A stretch of DNA of 6,415 bases, taken from Clostridiales bacterium (GTDB lineage Bacteria; Bacillota; Clostridia; Christensenellales; DUVY01). Position numbers and translations under genes: made by a program. How positions within the stretch are numbered: position 1 is the stretch's first letter; each line of letters begins with the position of its first letter. The notes below the pieces were generated by a model. The model was not told where the DNA came from. It made no database searches and worked only from the letters and a program-made list of their open reading frames with translations. Shown piece after piece: positions 5,244 through 6,415 of the stretch. The DNA lies in contig JAITNT010000118.1 in assembly GCA_031290295.1 (NCBI GenBank), forward strand, positions 1 to 6,415, in the 5' to 3' direction.

Positions 5244-5666
5244 ATGGCTGCGATAACGCTTCAATACATTGTGGACGGTAAGGATTTTGTTTCCTGCGGC
5301 AGGGCGTCGGAACAGGTTAAGCAGAACCTCAAGATGCTGGCGTTTCCGGCGGAGGCGGTACGGCGGATTGTAATCGCGATGTATGAAGGCGAGGTTAATA
5401 TGGTAATACACGCCAACGGCGGGGTGGCAGACGTGGAGATTACCGAAACCCTCGTGCGTGTGAGGCTTACCGATACGGGAAAGGGTATTCCCGATATCGA
5501 GCAGGCGATGAAGGCGGGGTTTTCTACCGCCGGCGAGGAAATCCGCGAGCTGGGCTTCGGCGCGGGCATGGGACTTCCCAACATGGCTAAGTATTCCGAT
5601 TCGATGGTTATTAACAGTACCGTCGGCGTGGGAACAGAAGTAATAATGGAGTTTAAGCTGGATTGA
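5244..5666 (+). CDS. RsbW/SpoIIAB-like GHKL ATPase (anti-sigma factor/serine kinase type)
   Basis: A 140-residue single-domain ATPase. The Bergerat-fold boxes are intact: N box EGEVNMVIHAN (48-58, with E48, N52, H56), G1 DTGKGI (77-82), and the G2 glycine loop GFGAGMGL (104-111). The size and lack of a sensor or dimerisation domain fit the RsbW/SpoIIAB class, which phosphorylates an anti-sigma-factor antagonist and binds a sigma factor, rather than a full histidine kinase. It starts one base after the DRTGG gene's stop with only a weak ribosome site, so translational coupling is likely. Its end overlaps the hydrogenase-like TTG. No antagonist or sigma factor gene is in the window, so its partner is unknown; it may instead act on a neighbouring protein. 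Confidence 0.9.
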   Translation: MAAITLQYIVDGKDFVSCGRASEQVKQNLKMLAFPAEAVRRIVIAMYEGEVNMVIHANGGVADVEITETLVRVRLTDTGKGIPDIEQAMKAGFSTAGEEIRELGFGAGMGLPNMAKYSDSMVINSTVGVGTEVIMEFKLD

Positions 5667-6415
5667 TTTTTAGTAACGGCGTTAAAATATGCGGAATAAC
5701 CCTTAACAGAGAGAATTGTAAGGGATGTGTTCTTTGTATGCGTAAATGTCCCACGGAGGCGATTCGCGTCCGCGGCGGCAAGGCGCGTATAATTGCCGAG
5801 CGCTGCGTCAGCTGCGGGGAATGCGTGCGCGCCTGTCCTACCGGCGCCAAAAACGCGGTATTCACGCCGCTGTCCGAAATAGAAAAACGTAAATATAAAA
5901 TCGCCGTTCCGTGTCCGTCGATTTACGGACAATTCAACAATCTCGACGATATCAACCACATACTTTGCGGGCTGATAGATATGGGCTTTTCTAAGGTCGC
6001 CGAGGTCGCGGTGGGTTGTGAAATAGTGAGCGAGGCGGCGCGCGCTTATCTTGCCCGTCCCGACACCGTCAAGCCCGTCATTAATACGTCGTGTCCCGCC
6101 GTAGTTAAGCTTATACAGCTTAGGTTCTCGCAATTTCTCGATCACCTTTTGCCTGTGGAAACGCCCGAGGAAATCACCGCCGCGGCCGCTCTGGAGCAGG
6201 CTCTCGGCGCGGGCTACAAGCGTGAGGATATAGGGGTTTATATTATTTCACCCTGCTCCGCTAAGGTCGAGGCGCTTGCGGGCAACCCTAATATTGACGG
6301 CGTGCTTGCCTTTTCCGAGGTGTATTTCCCGTTATTGCAGAGGATGAACGCTTCCAAAAGATACGAGGATATGGCGGAGTGCGGCCGCGTGGGTCTGGGG
6401 TGGGGCGTAAGCGGC
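5663..6415 (+). CDS. Partial [FeFe]-hydrogenase-like protein, probably sensory type
   Basis: The first 251 residues are present and the frame is open to the right edge. The TTG start (5663-5665) overlaps the ATPase stop; GGAG lies 11 bases before it. An in-frame TAA lies just upstream and no ATG or GTG precedes the first Cys cluster. Two ferredoxin motifs, CKGCVLCMRKCP (C19, C22, C25, C29) and CVSCGECVRACP (C48, C51, C54, C58), should bind two [4Fe-4S] clusters. A hydrogenase large-domain start follows (about 78 on: YKIAVPCPSIYGQF). L1 is TSCPAVV (142-148) and L2 is SPCSAK (196-201). Catalytic enzymes have TSCCPxW and a MPC-type L2. These changes fit sensory, PAS-linked hydrogenases. The third H-cluster motif and any PAS domain would lie beyond the window. 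Confidence 0.9.
   Translation, partial: MIFSNGVKICGITLNRENCKGCVLCMRKCPTEAIRVRGGKARIIAERCVSCGECVRACPTGAKNAVFTPLSEIEKRKYKIAVPCPSIYGQFNNLDDINHILCGLIDMGFSKVAEVAVGCEIVSEAARAYLARPDTVKPVINTSCPAVVKLIQLRFSQFLDHLLPVETPEEITAAAALEQALGAGYKREDIGVYIISPCSAKVEALAGNPNIDGVLAFSEVYFPLLQRMNASKRYEDMAECGRVGLGWGVSG

Noticed and set aside
5261..6145. 294-residue minus-strand frame
   Set aside because: It is antisense to the ATPase and hydrogenase genes, whose motifs are unmistakable, and its sequence is the Arg/Thr/Ser-rich type expected of a shadow frame.

Overview
The window looks like a chromosomal segment of an anaerobic Firmicute, most likely an uncultured Clostridia lineage. The signs are strong GGAGG-type Shine-Dalgarno sites, GTG and TTG starts, sigma-A style promoters, a DUF6062-type cysteine protein and a modular [FeFe]-hydrogenase-like protein. 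No rRNA, tRNA, CRISPR array or transposase was seen.

Left part (1-880, minus strand): three tightly packed small genes of unknown function. The first runs off the left edge. Their size, packing and low-complexity tails resemble small prophage or mobile-element genes, but no hallmark phage protein is present. Between them and the next gene (881-984) lie two tandem copies of an 18/19-base repeat and a hairpin. Next on the minus strand (985-1659) is a 224-residue protein with paired Cys motifs, resembling DUF6062. A gene-free stretch (1660-1990) follows, then a 64-residue single-pass membrane protein on the plus strand (1991-2185).

Middle part (2203-4482, minus strand): a compact operon of TetR-family regulator, ABC ATPase and ABC-2 permease, with gene overlaps of 4 and 8 bases. 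Upstream are two near-identical palindromic operators, TTGACCG-N3-CGGTCAA. The distal one carries the -35 of the apparent promoter and the proximal one lies just past the expected transcription start. This is a clear picture of an autoregulated export system.

Right part (4561-6415, plus strand): a 336-base leader region with two good sigma-A promoters and a foldable 5' leader. It is followed by three coupled genes: a stand-alone DRTGG-type protein, an RsbW/SpoIIAB-like GHKL ATPase, and a TTG-started protein with two [4Fe-4S] motifs leading into an [FeFe]-hydrogenase domain, cut by the window edge. The hydrogenase L1 motif has Ser where catalytic enzymes have the proton-relay Cys. Together with the kinase-like neighbour, this points to a sensory (group C/D-like) hydrogenase module rather than a bulk H2-producing enzyme. 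This is the most interesting part of the window.
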